A DNA stretch of 64,000 bases from Candidatus Nitrosocosmicus arcticus (GTDB taxonomy: Archaea; Thermoproteota; Nitrososphaeria; Nitrososphaerales; Nitrososphaeraceae). The notes below the pieces were generated by a model. It did not search any database. It worked only from the letters and a program-made list of their open reading frames with translations, and was not told where the DNA came from. The stretch lies in contig NZ_ML675582.1 in assembly GCF_007826885.1 (NCBI RefSeq), forward strand, positions 116,966-180,965, given 5' to 3'. The translations under genes were made by a program, and so were the position numbers. How positions within the stretch are numbered: position 1 is the stretch's first letter; each line of letters begins with the position of its first letter. This document shows positions 1 to 9,267 of this stretch, in pieces.

Positions 1-1
1 T

Positions 2-112
2 CAAACACTGACAACTGTCGAACCACCACAAGAGGGCAATTTGACATCGAATGTAGGTTCTAACATGTCTAATATCACTACTACAGCCGGTGAAGTCAAC
101 ACATATAGGTAA
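2..112 (+). CDS. C-terminal end of a gene entering from the left
   Basis: An open frame without a start runs from the window edge for 36 codons to a TAA. The encoded tail is rich in Thr, Asn, Ser and Gly, like the low-complexity C-termini of the secreted proteins elsewhere in this window. No domain can be recognised. The frame is short, so it could be chance. Confidence 0.45.
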   Translation, partial: QTLTTVEPPQEGNLTSNVGSNMSNITTTAGEVNTYR

Positions 113-599
113 TTTGATTATTTCCTATAGCTGCTTCCGATCAACTTTGCAACGTCATATGTACATGATAGACAGATTCATCGATTTTGGATTTCTCCAT
201 CACTAGATCATTTAACAAGAAAAGTAAATCTATAAGAATTCTTGAGGTAGAGCAATGCCAAGTTCGTGAATAGACTATAGTTGCTAGCGCTTATTCCCAT
301 TTGATTCCATCCCAAATATTCCCAGAATTAATTAAATCTAGAATCCCTGGAAAATGGTAAAATAAGGTGCGAAGATAGAGATACGCAATAAGGATTGTAC
401 ATAGTGTTATCAATATTCGGAATTTTAAAAAAAAGGAACTCTTGATTGTGATTACTTCCAAATGTATAAATACATTAATTATTACTCTGTTCAAGTAGAC
501 GTTGAACACCCGAGTTATATGATCACGCCTAAGCTGTAGTCAAAGTCAAAATGGTAAGACAGATCTATAGTTTAAATAATTATCGTTTCATATATAATT
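113..599. other. Intergenic region, no convincing gene
   Basis: An open frame of 72 codons on the minus strand (291-509) has one hydrophobic stretch but no recognisable domain, ribosome site or neighbour support. I do not call it. The right end holds the promoter of the next gene. Confidence 0.5.
571..578 (+). promoter_or_regulatory. TATA-like box before the first winged-helix gene
   Basis: TTTAAATA lies about 22-29 nt before the ATG at 600. That spacing is typical of an archaeal TATA box driving a leaderless or short-leader transcript. Confidence 0.5.
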
Positions 600-1199
600 A
601 TGTCATCAAATAATAATTTTAACGAAAGTCCAAATCATTTCATGGTACTAGATGCGATTTCTCGAGGTATGAAAAAGATAGACGGTATTGCAAAAGTCAC
701 AAAGTTGTCAAAAGATGAAGTGGAATTGATTCTAAATGATCTAAAAAATCAAAAATTGATAAACACGGTTGTTAAGAAGGGTTTTTTTGGCAATAAGAAA
801 ACGGAGTATCATACTTCAGATACGGGTATGAGAATGCTGGATTCAAAAAAACAAGAATTATCGTCTAAATCTCAGCGGCTTCAACAACTCTATGATACGG
901 GCAATAGGGGTCAAATGCAGAGTTATATGGACGATAACAGAATGTGGATGCCAATGATGCTATTCTCTGGCATTATGAGTATGGTATTTTTTGCTTCAAT
1001 GATGTCTTTTATGGGAATGGCAATGAATCCAGCTGAAAGTGCTCAGACTGAAGGGCAAGTAGACGAATCAGGAGGGGCTGGAGCTGAAGATACAGGAGCA
1101 GCATCTGATACAGGTGCATCCGACACAGGCGACACAGGTGGTGTAAGTGATATGGGCGCAGATAGTGGCATGGATACTGGAGGATTTGATTCATTCTAA
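600..1199 (+). CDS. Winged-helix protein with Met-rich membrane segment and acidic tail (copy 1)
   Basis: The protein has 199 residues. Residues about 12-82 look like a winged helix-turn-helix of archaeal type, ending in a basic wing (KKGFFGNKK). Residues 82-105 form a short charged helix. Residues 116-142 are a hydrophobic segment unusually rich in methionine (MWMPMM, SMMSFMGMAM). The last 57 residues are Gly/Asp/Ser/Thr repeats ending GGFDSF. A close paralog lies at 3608-4189. The layout suggests a membrane-tethered DNA-binding regulator, but target and signal are unknown. The Met-rich helix could bind metal or be a redox sensor; that is inference. Confidence 0.75.
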   Translation: MSSNNNFNESPNHFMVLDAISRGMKKIDGIAKVTKLSKDEVELILNDLKNQKLINTVVKKGFFGNKKTEYHTSDTGMRMLDSKKQELSSKSQRLQQLYDTGNRGQMQSYMDDNRMWMPMMLFSGIMSMVFFASMMSFMGMAMNPAESAQTEGQVDESGGAGAEDTGAASDTGASDTGDTGGVSDMGADSGMDTGGFDSF

Positions 1200-1587
1200 A
1201 CTGAAAATAGTTCGATAACAATTATTTATTTTGGCTCTAGACAAACCACAAATATGTTTTAAATATCTGGAAAAACTAATATAAAATAACTGATCGTTGC
1301 TTTATGTGATCTAAAAAAGTCAATTCTTTCCTTAAAATTAGATCCATCTTGCTAGAAGTTAAGGATGTATGATTTGCATTACCTGTCATCAAAAGAGAAG
1401 AGATTTGAGTATATAATAAATGAATCAACCAGTCAATTTGAATCTCACGATAGAGGAAAAATGAGTTAGTTAACTTGATTTTATATTCCCGAAGATATTA
1501 TATTTCCTGGTATTATTGGAAGTTAAATTATGTCACCCCAAAGTTGGAGTGATTACTTTGAGAAAAAGTACAGACGGTTAGTCTGTG
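1200..1587. other. Intergenic region, no gene seen
   Basis: AT-rich spacer between convergent genes. Short A/T runs only; no open frame, repeat or RNA gene that I can support. Confidence 0.5.
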
Positions 1588-2034
1588 TTACTTGGTAGTA
1601 CCACCGCTATTTGTTTGGTTCAGAAAGCCACTATCATTATCCTCCAAGTCAGTATCGTTGTTTGGTACTACAGTTATTTGACCACTGATATGACTCCAAG
1701 CTGGATCGTAATAGTTGTATACTCCAGCATTACCGATGGTTATATTATATGATTCACCGGCACCGAAATAATCTCCATAAAATATGTTTGATGGGCCTTG
1801 ATCTGGAGTACCAGATACTAATAGATGCGGAGCAGAGTCATCATTAAGCCAAATAATAGTTGTGCCCTCTGACACCGTTACGTTTGTGGGAGCCATTGGA
1901 TTTTGGCTATCGTTATTTGGGGCTCCAGGATTTATAGTAATTGCAAAATTGCTGTCTTGAGAACTCCACCCTAACCCATAATAATTGAGAATAGGGAGCA
2001 AGAATAATATAAATAGCAAAATTATTCTTCTCAT
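1588..2034 (-). CDS. Secreted cupredoxin-fold protein with a degraded copper site
   Basis: The protein has 148 residues. An N-terminal hydrophobic signal or anchor (about residues 4-20) is followed by a plastocyanin-like beta-sandwich: the GTTIIWLNDDSAPH strand carries His70, and the YNYYDPAW...SGQITV loop closes the fold. In type 1 copper proteins the loop reads Cys-x-x-His-Pro-x-Met. Here the Cys position is Tyr and no Met follows, although His115 is present. The C-terminal 25 residues are an Asn/Asp/Gly-rich tail. It is probably exported and cell-surface attached. Electron transfer by a type 1 centre looks unlikely without the cysteine. Confidence 0.75.
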   Translation of the reverse strand: MRRIILLFILFLLPILNYYGLGWSSQDSNFAITINPGAPNNDSQNPMAPTNVTVSEGTTIIWLNDDSAPHLLVSGTPDQGPSNIFYGDYFGAGESYNITIGNAGVYNYYDPAWSHISGQITVVPNNDTDLEDNDSGFLNQTNSGGTTK

Positions 2035-2571
2035 ATTTATATTCTGGTAGTTGGCATTCGACTATTTATTGATGATCCTACTTATCGATATAAATATCTT
2101 GGAACAAATTTTATCGACATATCAATCCGATGTTACCCTTGTTAATATAACTTGTTTTTATGGTATATGATAGTCATTTAACAAGATCAAATGAATGAGT
2201 AGTTTGGCGTTACTAATTTTTTAGTGATCCCTTATTGATATTTTACACCATGATGTTAAATTACGATTATATGCCTAGAGTAAAAGCAAGGTGTGGAACA
2301 GTCATTGTTACCAAGAGTATCAGTTAATTCCTATTTCCCGTAAGGTGGTTACAAAAATATTCTTGATTTGAATGGCATTGTACCAACTGAGTCTATATCA
2401 TAGATATATTTTACTTGAATATTTGCATCCAAGATTATGATATTTGATCATAAATGAATATATTAGAGTGTTGGATTTAAGAAAATGCTACGTATTTCGC
2501 AACTACTTATGTTACCAATTGCGTAGAAATGGTTAAAAAAATGAGATTTAGAATTATTATGACGTCAGGGC
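2035..2571. other. Intergenic region, no gene seen
   Basis: 537 bases of AT-rich sequence upstream of the cupredoxin-like gene and downstream of the VOC gene, both on the minus strand. No open frame of note, no RNA gene and no clear repeat. Confidence 0.5.
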
Positions 2572-3105
2572 TTATGATATCGAACTAACGGTCTGTTCAT
2601 ATCCATTTGTATATATCTCTATAATATTACCAAATGGATCTTCGCAGAATGCTAATTTATATCCCTTATTTGGAACAATTTCCCAGACCTTGCTTCGCTG
2701 CTTTCCTCCAGTTTCTGAAATCTTATGGCATAAATCCTCGATGTTTGGATCCGTAATGCATATGTGTGTAATTCCTGATTTCCAATACTCAAAGTTCTGT
2801 TGACGTCTTTGTGCCTTTGGCTCCAGGTATTCAATTATTTCAAATCCTACCTGATTACCCGAACTCATCCAAACCATTCGCATTTTCTCAAGGTATGGGC
2901 CATGAATATCTTTCAATGCTATCCCCGCTATAGAATCATCCGCCATAAATTTTACCGGTCCTCCCACTACGGTAAATCCTAGTACCTCATTATACCATTT
3001 TATTGCTTGGTCTAGATCTGATACGCTAATGGCTATGTGATTTAATGTTTTTGGATATACAGGTTGTGATGACGAGGGTTTATTTGTGGTGCTAGAATTA
3101 CTCAT
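2572..3105 (-). CDS. VOC superfamily (glyoxalase/dioxygenase fold) protein
   Basis: The protein has 177 residues. After an 18-residue Ser/Pro-rich leader it shows the two beta-alpha-beta-beta-beta modules of the vicinal oxygen chelate fold. The expected metal ligands are His23 (LNHIAISVSDLD), Glu89 (GFEIIEY), His114 (THICIT) and Glu163 (GNIIEIY). The pattern LDQAIKWYNEVLGF and the ending DPFGNIIEIY are family hallmarks. It fits glyoxalase I or methylmalonyl-CoA epimerase-type enzymes, but the substrate cannot be read from sequence. It stands alone, so the context does not help. Confidence 0.85.
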   Translation of the reverse strand: MSNSSTTNKPSSSQPVYPKTLNHIAISVSDLDQAIKWYNEVLGFTVVGGPVKFMADDSIAGIALKDIHGPYLEKMRMVWMSSGNQVGFEIIEYLEPKAQRRQQNFEYWKSGITHICITDPNIEDLCHKISETGGKQRSKVWEIVPNKGYKLAFCEDPFGNIIEIYTNGYEQTVSSIS

Positions 3106-3607
3106 ATATTTGATCCTTCATAGTTCATCTCCATTTTTATTCTTTAACTCTTAAAACATCTGTACATTATCTTATCGAATAAACAAATCTATAACAAGTT
3201 AAAATAACATTTAGAAATGATTAGAACCGCAAGGGACTTAACAATAAAGGTTCTCCCAGTGAGATTCTATTATCAGTCTAATAAGGAGAGATACAAATAT
3301 TCATTTGTTTTTTTATTGAGAGTCAATATATGATGACATCGGTACTTACATATACTAATAGGAGTAATGGGGTGTTTTTTTTAGAATGTCTGAAATACTG
3401 ACTTAGTAAAATTCCAATGTACAATTTGACTGACTCTTGCCAAAGTAACAAAACTAATGTAATACTAAGTATTCATAGATTAAATATTTGAAGTTACTAT
3501 TATAGATTTTTTAGATCTAATTTTAATAAATGAGTTAGTTTGTCAATATTTTAGATAAATTATTAGTTATTCAAAACTTATATAATTTCATATTCATACA
3601 AATACAT
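3106..3607. other. Divergent intergenic region
   Basis: 502 bases between the VOC gene and the second winged-helix gene. It must hold both promoters. Only the right-hand TATA box is clear. No small gene or RNA seen. Confidence 0.5.
3578..3586 (+). promoter_or_regulatory. TATA box of the second winged-helix gene
   Basis: CTTATATAA centred about 26 nt before the ATG at 3608. This predicts transcription starting at or within a few bases of the start codon. Confidence 0.6.
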
Positions 3608-4189
3608 ATGTCTTCAGATAACGGATTTAGTCAAAGTCCAAATCATTTCATGGTGTTGGATGCCATCTCTAGGGGTATGAAGAAAATTGACAGCATTGCA
3701 AAGGTCACAAAATTATCTAAAGATGAAGTAGAATTGATTGTAAATGATTTACAAACTCAAAAACTAATTACTAAAGAGACAAAAAAAGGTTTTTTTGGTA
3801 ATAAGAAGATTGAAGTTTACTCTACGGAAACAGGATTCAAAATATTAGAATCAAAGAAACAAGAACTAGTCAGTAAATCTAAATATCTTCAACAACTCTA
3901 TGAAACCGGCAATAAGGATCAAATGCAGAGTTATATGGACGATAACAGAATGTGGATGCCGATGATGCTAATGTCTGGAATAATGAGCATGGTAATGTTT
4001 GGATCTATGATGTCTTTTATGGGAATGGCAATGAATCCCGCCGAAAGTGCTCAAAGTGAAGGGCAAGCGGATGATTCAGGAGGGTCGGGTGCTGATGATA
4101 CAGGAGCGGCATCCGACGCAGGCGATACAGGTGGTTCTAGCGATATGGATGTAGGTGGAATGGATACTGGGGGCTTTGATTCATTTTAG
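3608..4189 (+). CDS. Winged-helix protein with Met-rich membrane segment and acidic tail (copy 2)
   Basis: The protein has 193 residues and is a close paralog of the 600-1199 product. The N-terminal winged helix, the block QMQSYMDDNRMWMPMM and the membrane segment MSFMGMAMNPAESAQ are almost identical. The recognition-helix neighbourhood and the tail differ slightly, and the tail is shorter by one Thr-Gly-Ala-Ser-type repeat. A strong TATA box lies just upstream. The conserved DNA-binding half suggests both copies read similar sites. They may form hetero-oligomers or act as dose variants. Function otherwise unknown. Confidence 0.78.
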   Translation: MSSDNGFSQSPNHFMVLDAISRGMKKIDSIAKVTKLSKDEVELIVNDLQTQKLITKETKKGFFGNKKIEVYSTETGFKILESKKQELVSKSKYLQQLYETGNKDQMQSYMDDNRMWMPMMLMSGIMSMVMFGSMMSFMGMAMNPAESAQSEGQADDSGGSGADDTGAASDAGDTGGSSDMDVGGMDTGGFDSF

Positions 4190-4298
4190 TAAACACCACG
4201 AATAATAGTACGGCTACCACCGCTAACTACTGTGGTAAAATCAGAGCGCTCCAAATACTTTTTATAAATTGATAAGTAATATTACAAGGTGATCTTTT

Positions 4299-4514
4299 AT
4301 GGCCGAATTTAAAAGTATTTCCGAATTAAAGAAATTGCTGTCTGAAGATTGCAAAATAGAAAAGGTAGAACCACCTGTGTATGGTTCGGATATAGAGACT
4401 ACTATAGTAAGGGTATCACTAAAATGTCCAGATGGTTTAGTTTACACAATCAAAGCATATAAAGAAGAATCGTCTGCTTTAAGAGAATTTATACGGTTAA
4501 ATAGTAAAGTCTAA
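4299..4514 (+). CDS. Small conserved-looking protein, function unknown
   Basis: 71 residues, charged, with predicted alpha-beta-beta-beta-alpha character (ISELKKLLSED, then ETTIVRVSLKCPDGLVYTIKAYK). A ribosome site AAGGTGAT sits at 4286-4293 and a TATA-like TTTTATAAAT about 35 nt before the ATG, so this is a real gene. No family recognised. A 36-residue zinc-ribbon frame follows 61 bases later on the same strand. Confidence 0.65.
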   Translation: MAEFKSISELKKLLSEDCKIEKVEPPVYGSDIETTIVRVSLKCPDGLVYTIKAYKEESSALREFIRLNSKV

Positions 4515-4575
4515 TAGACTTAGCTATTACAAATTGTTTAATAGGAGATTAATAGGATATCAACCTAGATAATTT

Positions 4576-4686
4576 ATGTATGAAGATAACAAAATAAAAT
4601 GTTCCTCATGTGGTAAGTTATTTACATCCAAGGTTCATGAGACAGTCTGCGAAGATTGTTCTAAAGAGCTTGAAAATATAAAATAA
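4576..4686 (+). CDS. 36-residue zinc-ribbon microprotein
   Basis: ATG to TAA, encoding two Cys-x2-Cys knuckles: CSSCGKLF near the N-terminus and CEDC near residue 28. This matches the short zinc ribbons common in archaeal microproteins, which often bind nucleic acid or serve as protein adapters. It is preceded by the 71-residue gene and could share its transcript. No strong ribosome site is visible, so the call rests on the paired CxxC motifs. Confidence 0.5.
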   Translation: MYEDNKIKCSSCGKLFTSKVHETVCEDCSKELENIK

Positions 4687-4875
4687 ATAAAGGGAGTTTT
4701 CCTGGTAATTTGAATTCTAGTTAGTAGATTATCTACAATCTCCGTTATCAATAGGCGGATGAGAAAAGTCAATATCATTGAATACGGTACTTGCCTAGAA
4801 ATGCTACAAATTATAATAGAATTTATGGTTTCAAGACTATGCAGTGATAAAGATGGTATTTAGGAATAAGAGTAA

Positions 4876-5403
4876 TTAGAACAAGGAGAAAAAATTTTTT
4901 GTTTTGAGATCAGATTCATAGTGTACTAGACTTTTGCCTTTCAATTCATTCCAAATATCATCAATGTAGTCTCTGCTATACTTTGATTTAATAGCGTAAA
5001 CTTTATTCAGAGACTCTTGCTCATTTTCGCAATAATTAGTACTATCTATTAGAGTAGCAGCTACCACTAACCACTCCGGTTCCTTGTCTTTAAACAAAGT
5101 CAAAAATCTGTCGGTAAAGATTATGTCATCGATCCAATTCTTCTCCTTTACGTCAGAAGATATCCTGTTAAGATCTAATTCTTCATAAAAGTAATTTGCT
5201 AGTCCTGCCGAATATGGTCCATCTCTATAAATATTATAATCATAACCAAAGTCATTTCTTAAAGAGGCCTTTGCTAAAAATACGTATTTCTGCAATTTTA
5301 GTCGATTTATAAAACCATTTTCATCGTCTTTTAATAGATTATTTATGTTTATCATCTTATTGTCGTAAAGAAAGCATATAAAATCCTGCAATTTCATACT
5401 CAT
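4876..5403 (-). CDS. SocA/Panacea-like (DUF4065-like) protein
   Basis: 175 residues. The segment NRLKLQKYVFLAKASLRNDFGYDYNIYRDGPYSAG carries the hallmark of the SocA/Panacea/DUF4065 superfamily: a helix with L-Q-K-hydrophobic, then a Tyr-Gly-Pro-Tyr-type turn (here RDGPYSAGLANYFYEEL). Members are antitoxins or proteolysis adapters in many toxin-antitoxin pairs. No adjacent toxin is visible; the neighbours are over 180 bases away on each side. It may be a solitary archaeal member with a housekeeping role. The superfamily call is by motif only. Confidence 0.55.
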   Translation of the reverse strand: MSMKLQDFICFLYDNKMININNLLKDDENGFINRLKLQKYVFLAKASLRNDFGYDYNIYRDGPYSAGLANYFYEELDLNRISSDVKEKNWIDDIIFTDRFLTLFKDKEPEWLVVAATLIDSTNYCENEQESLNKVYAIKSKYSRDYIDDIWNELKGKSLVHYESDLKTKNFFSLF

Positions 5404-6025
5404 ATGTTGCTGAATAGAAACTATACTTCAAACTATTATATTAACAAGATGGTCTTCGATTATGTTTTGTAAGTAGAGATAAAAGTAGAATTTGATCGTG
5501 ACCTTACTTACATTCAACGTCTTTGTCACTTCTGTGGTTTCTGTTATTTATGGAGGTCTATTCTAATAAGTAAGACTTTGTTTATATAGATGACAATACA
5601 AAATCGTAAAACAAATATTCCGACAAGTTGACAATTCTAGGTTATAAAATATTACGATTCATGTAATAATTATTTAATAGTCTTCTAGAACTTGGTGGAA
5701 ATTTTTCTAGATTGCAATATAAGATCGATACCACCCGAAAGAATCAACTCCTGGGTAAATATTTAGCTTCTGAAGATGGAATAATTGATTAGCATAGGAA
5801 CTACAGTAAACGCTTAACAATTTATACCTAATTTTAATTTAAATAGGTAGGTCGCAAAAATTAACGCAGGTGGAGGTTCTAAAAGAGCTATCTACGTTGC
5901 TTTAGGTTGAAATATAAAATTTAGAAATCCCGTTCTCAAAAGTTGTGGCTGCGATTCTAGCAGAGCATTTCGATATGGGCCATCATTTAAAAAATAAATA
6001 TTGCACTATAATTATGACGTTTAAG
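5404..6025. other. Intergenic region, no gene seen
   Basis: About 620 bases, divergent promoters. The frame of the next gene stays open leftwards to 5945, but its first 27 residues do not look coding, and the signal peptide begins later. Confidence 0.5.
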
Positions 6026-6568
6026 ATGAAGACGAAGCCTATTTTAATGGATATAAAGTATGTAATAATTTTTTCTTTATTTTTTAATATACTAGCTCTC
6101 AGTATTTTTGTTCCCAAATCCCAATATTTAGCTTATTCTCAACCTGGTAATAACAGTAGTACAAGTAGTAATGTTTGGACGAGCGAGCGAAATAATCTTA
6201 ATATTACAATGACGCTTATGCCGCAAGTTCCTATAATCGATCAGAAAATAAAAATTCTATTTGATGTTAGAACCCTAAATGATTCAAGTGAATTCGAGGG
6301 GTTGAAGGCAAAAGTAACCCTTACGGATCACGATAGCAGGTTATACAAATTTGAAAATAAAATCATACCGATATACGATGGAAAATTTTCAGTAGAGTAT
6401 ATCTTTCCCGATGATGGACAGCATAGAATACTATTGCAATTATACAAGAATACAACCCCCTTTACAGTCGGTTCTTTTGATATATTTATACCCCATTCGT
6501 CAAAACAACCACCACCTAACGCCAATAAAGATTTCTTCACTCAATTCTTCGACAATTTTTTTAATTAG
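6026..6568 (+). CDS. Secreted beta-sandwich (YtkA-like) protein
   Basis: I start at the ATG at 6026, which places a hydrophobic export signal (KYVIIFSLFFNILALSIFV) near the N-terminus; an upstream start at 5945 is possible. The mature part resembles YtkA-like extracellular domains: NNLNITMTLMPQVPIIDQKIKI, then paired strands including KAKVTLTDHDSRLYKF and a DDGQHRILLQLY strand, ending in a Pro-rich linker. Proteins of this type often sit beside copper or respiratory genes. No such neighbour is adjacent here. Substrate unknown. Confidence 0.65.
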   Translation: MKTKPILMDIKYVIIFSLFFNILALSIFVPKSQYLAYSQPGNNSSTSSNVWTSERNNLNITMTLMPQVPIIDQKIKILFDVRTLNDSSEFEGLKAKVTLTDHDSRLYKFENKIIPIYDGKFSVEYIFPDDGQHRILLQLYKNTTPFTVGSFDIFIPHSSKQPPPNANKDFFTQFFDNFFN

Positions 6569-7034
6569 CAAGTTTGTAAGTGGGACCAAAGAGTCTGCCG
6601 AAATTTCCTATTGTTTACTTCATATATGCGATAATCGCATATTTTTTTGCGAATTATTTAATTTCATAAAAGTCAACTAAAATCAAATTATTCTTTAAAA
6701 TGTACAAAATAGAGTAGCTGAATTATTAAACCACCGCCATGTCCATTCGGTGACCTTATCCAGCAAGAATGACATTAGAGCAGGTAAGGTAAAAAGAAAT
6801 TCAAATTCATAGCCTATATGCGATTTTGAAATAGTATTATACTATTAATCCAGGCTTGGTATCCTTATCCTTCACATATTGTTTTATTGAATGGGACTAT
6901 ATTTTCTCTTGATACTACAAATTTATTTGATAAAAGTATCTATTATTGTTTATTATAATATTTAGTTTATTACCATTTGAGATATGATAAGAAAAATAGT
7001 TTGATAAAATTAATCTAGGAAGTTTCTGGGTTAT
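6569..7034. other. Intergenic region between convergent genes
   Basis: 466 bases. A short inverted repeat ATGCGATAATCGCAT near 6626 followed by a T-run could act as a terminator for the upstream gene. Nothing else recognisable. Confidence 0.45.
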
Positions 7035-7373
7035 TTAGTAATCAATGACTTCTGGTAAACCTTCTTCCGTATCAGTCTCATAATCTTGGATATAGTCGTC
7101 TGTTAAGCTACAAGTAATGTCTAAACACAAAGCTGATTCTAGCTCTTCATCACTATCCACAGTATTACTAGTAGTGGTATTACTTGATGTTGTAGTTGTA
7201 TATGTATTTGAACGGCTGTTATGTTGTTCGTTACATACTACATTTAGATCTGTTGTTTCGTTACAGGCTGCGAGGGCACTTTGATTTGGGCTGACTATGA
7301 AACTAGACAAAGAAAATATCAAGCTGGACGGTATAATCAGGATCAGCATCACCATCAGTGTAGTAGATTTCAT
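7035..7373 (-). CDS. Small secreted Thr/Ser-rich protein
   Basis: 112 residues from the ATG at 7373, chosen because it puts the signal peptide (residues 5-25, hydrophobic, ending near SALA-AC) at the N-terminus; an upstream ATG at 7412 is possible. The mature part has four cysteines (CNE, VCNE, LCLD, TCSL) flanking a Thr/Ser/Asn linker, then an acidic tail (YETDTEEG). The cysteines could form two disulfides outside the cell. No family recognised. Confidence 0.6.
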   Translation of the reverse strand: MKSTTLMVMLILIIPSSLIFSLSSFIVSPNQSALAACNETTDLNVVCNEQHNSRSNTYTTTTSSNTTTSNTVDSDEELESALCLDITCSLTDDYIQDYETDTEEGLPEVIDY

Positions 7374-7731
7374 ATTGTCAATATTCTCATAATTAGTATT
7401 AAATTTTAACAACCTGAAATACTGAAATAAAATACAAGTATAATTTATCTATTGGCCATATATTTTGGGCAACTTAACAAAGTTAGAGTTCTTGTTTTCC
7501 TAAAAAAATCAGCAGTACTAGTTGTGGTTGTATTTTCTATAATAATGACGATTGGTCCTGTGACATCCAATTTTCAAAGTAGATATAAGAGTTTTTGTTA
7601 CCAATAAATTTAAACATAGGCATAAATGCCCCAAATTTCATAAAACTGCTTGATACTTCAAATCATCGAAAATGTTTGTTACCTGTAGAGATATTTGCAT
7701 AATTCCAAATCCGCATTGTAATCAACGGTTA
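7374..7731. other. Intergenic region, no gene seen
   Basis: About 360 bases between two minus-strand genes. It holds the presumed promoter of the secreted protein. No other element identified. Confidence 0.45.
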
Positions 7732-8682
7732 TTATTTACTCTCTTGTGCTAGCTCTACATATATTTTTGAATGGTTAACGTATGGTATGGCTTCCTTGAT
7801 TTTGTTTTCAATATCATTAATAACGGATTCGATCGTATCAGTACTTAAATTTTCAATCAAACTCACTTCAATTGCTATTAGAACATCTTCTGCTGCAAAA
7901 TGCATAGTACGAATTGATTTTATGTTTCTGACTTCTGGGATATTAGCTATTGCATCGTTTATCTTCTCGTAATCTCGTTTGGACATTGCTTCACCAATGA
8001 GCATACCCCGGTTTTCTCTAGCCAAAAATAATGCAAAAACCATCAACACCATCCCAATTAAGAGAGAGCCTATCGCATCATATGCAGTATTTCCAGTGAC
8101 ATCAGATAGCAACAACGCTACTGCTGCAATTACTATTCCTAGCAGAGCGGCTGCATCTTCTACAAGTACTGTTATAATAACAGGATCTTTGTTTTCTTTA
8201 AGTTCCGTGAACAAAACAGGTAAAGTTAATTTATCACTTCTATCTCCTATTGTTTTTCTAAATAATGCAAAGGCTATTCTAATTGCATTTGCCTCAAATA
8301 CAAAAGCTATTGCCAATATAATATAATTTATAAAAGAATTTTCTACACTATGAGTATCATGACCACTTAAAAAATAACTTATACCATGTTCTAAAGATAG
8401 CACTCCTGATACGCCAAAAATAAGTATGGCTACAACAAACGACCAAAAGAATTGCTCCTTGCCAAATCCGAAAGGGTACTTTTCATTTGCTTCCTTCTGA
8501 CTTGTCTTCACACCTACTAAAAGTAGCACTTGATTGAAAGTATCTGAGAATGAATGATATGTCTCAGCCCACATAGATGTACTTCCTGTAAATAACGCTG
8601 CAATAAGCTTAGATATAGCAATTGCCAAATTGCCAAACAATGCAGCATAGATTGCTTTCTTTGATTCGCCCGCGCCCACCAT
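7732..8682 (-). CDS. Cation diffusion facilitator (CDF) metal/proton antiporter
   Basis: 316 residues, about six membrane spans then a cytoplasmic domain of about 85 residues. The second span has the CDF metal-site motif (ETYHSFSDTFNQ, His and Asp one turn apart). The following loop has the family pattern KYPFGFGKEQFFWS. The fifth span carries VEDAAALLG in place of the usual His/Asp-x3-Asp, a variant seen in ZnT9-type CDFs. The C-terminal domain (NIPEVRNIKSIRTMHFAAEDVLIAIEV) is the ferredoxin-like dimerisation domain. The likely role is export of zinc or another divalent metal. It stands alone, with the ZIP-like gene 585 bases away on the same strand. Confidence 0.9.
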   Translation of the reverse strand: MVGAGESKKAIYAALFGNLAIAISKLIAALFTGSTSMWAETYHSFSDTFNQVLLLVGVKTSQKEANEKYPFGFGKEQFFWSFVVAILIFGVSGVLSLEHGISYFLSGHDTHSVENSFINYIILAIAFVFEANAIRIAFALFRKTIGDRSDKLTLPVLFTELKENKDPVIITVLVEDAAALLGIVIAAVALLLSDVTGNTAYDAIGSLLIGMVLMVFALFLARENRGMLIGEAMSKRDYEKINDAIANIPEVRNIKSIRTMHFAAEDVLIAIEVSLIENLSTDTIESVINDIENKIKEAIPYVNHSKIYVELAQESK

Positions 8683-9267
8683 TACTTTATTTTCTTTTGG
8701 ATTGTTATAAATTTGAATAAAATGTTTATGGATATTTGAATGACTTTACGTGTTTATGAACTAATACCCATTGGATTGTCTCTGTATAACAAGTACAGAC
8801 TTGGTATAATATCTATATCAGGATGGTCATTTGTTTCATGTACGGAGTAAAGCTAAATATCGATCAGTTCTTTGTAGTGAAAATCTGCGAATAGTTTGGC
8901 TTGTTTTTAAAAAGAGATTGCAATGTATTTTTCTATTTGGAAAGTATTAGTCAAATCCTTCTGCTCTGTCCCTGATATATTATTTATTCATCCATACTTT
9001 TCTCAAAATAAAAATGAATAGGATGATGTTTTAGAATTAAGAATCCACTAACTGTTGTATATTATATACTACATCGTCCATCTGTGGAAAATTATAAATA
9101 TATTGTACTATTAGCAAGCACAAGAAATATTGATGAGACAGAGTTTCCGAATTTGACAAATAACCCTCATATTGGTCACAGTTTAGCAGATAGGTAAACA
9201 CGAGAAGAACATTTAGAAGTATTGCAATAATTTAAATAAACTTGGATCAGAAAATATCTGCAGATTG
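8683..9267. other. Intergenic region, no gene seen
   Basis: 585 AT-rich bases between the two metal-transporter genes, with many stops in all frames. No operator-like inverted repeat found. Confidence 0.45.

Noticed and set aside
291..509. 72-codon minus-strand frame with a hydrophobic stretch
   Set aside because: AT-rich DNA gives such hydrophobic frames by chance; no other support.
7979..8326. 115-codon plus-strand frame
   Set aside because: Exact antisense shadow of the CDF transporter gene.
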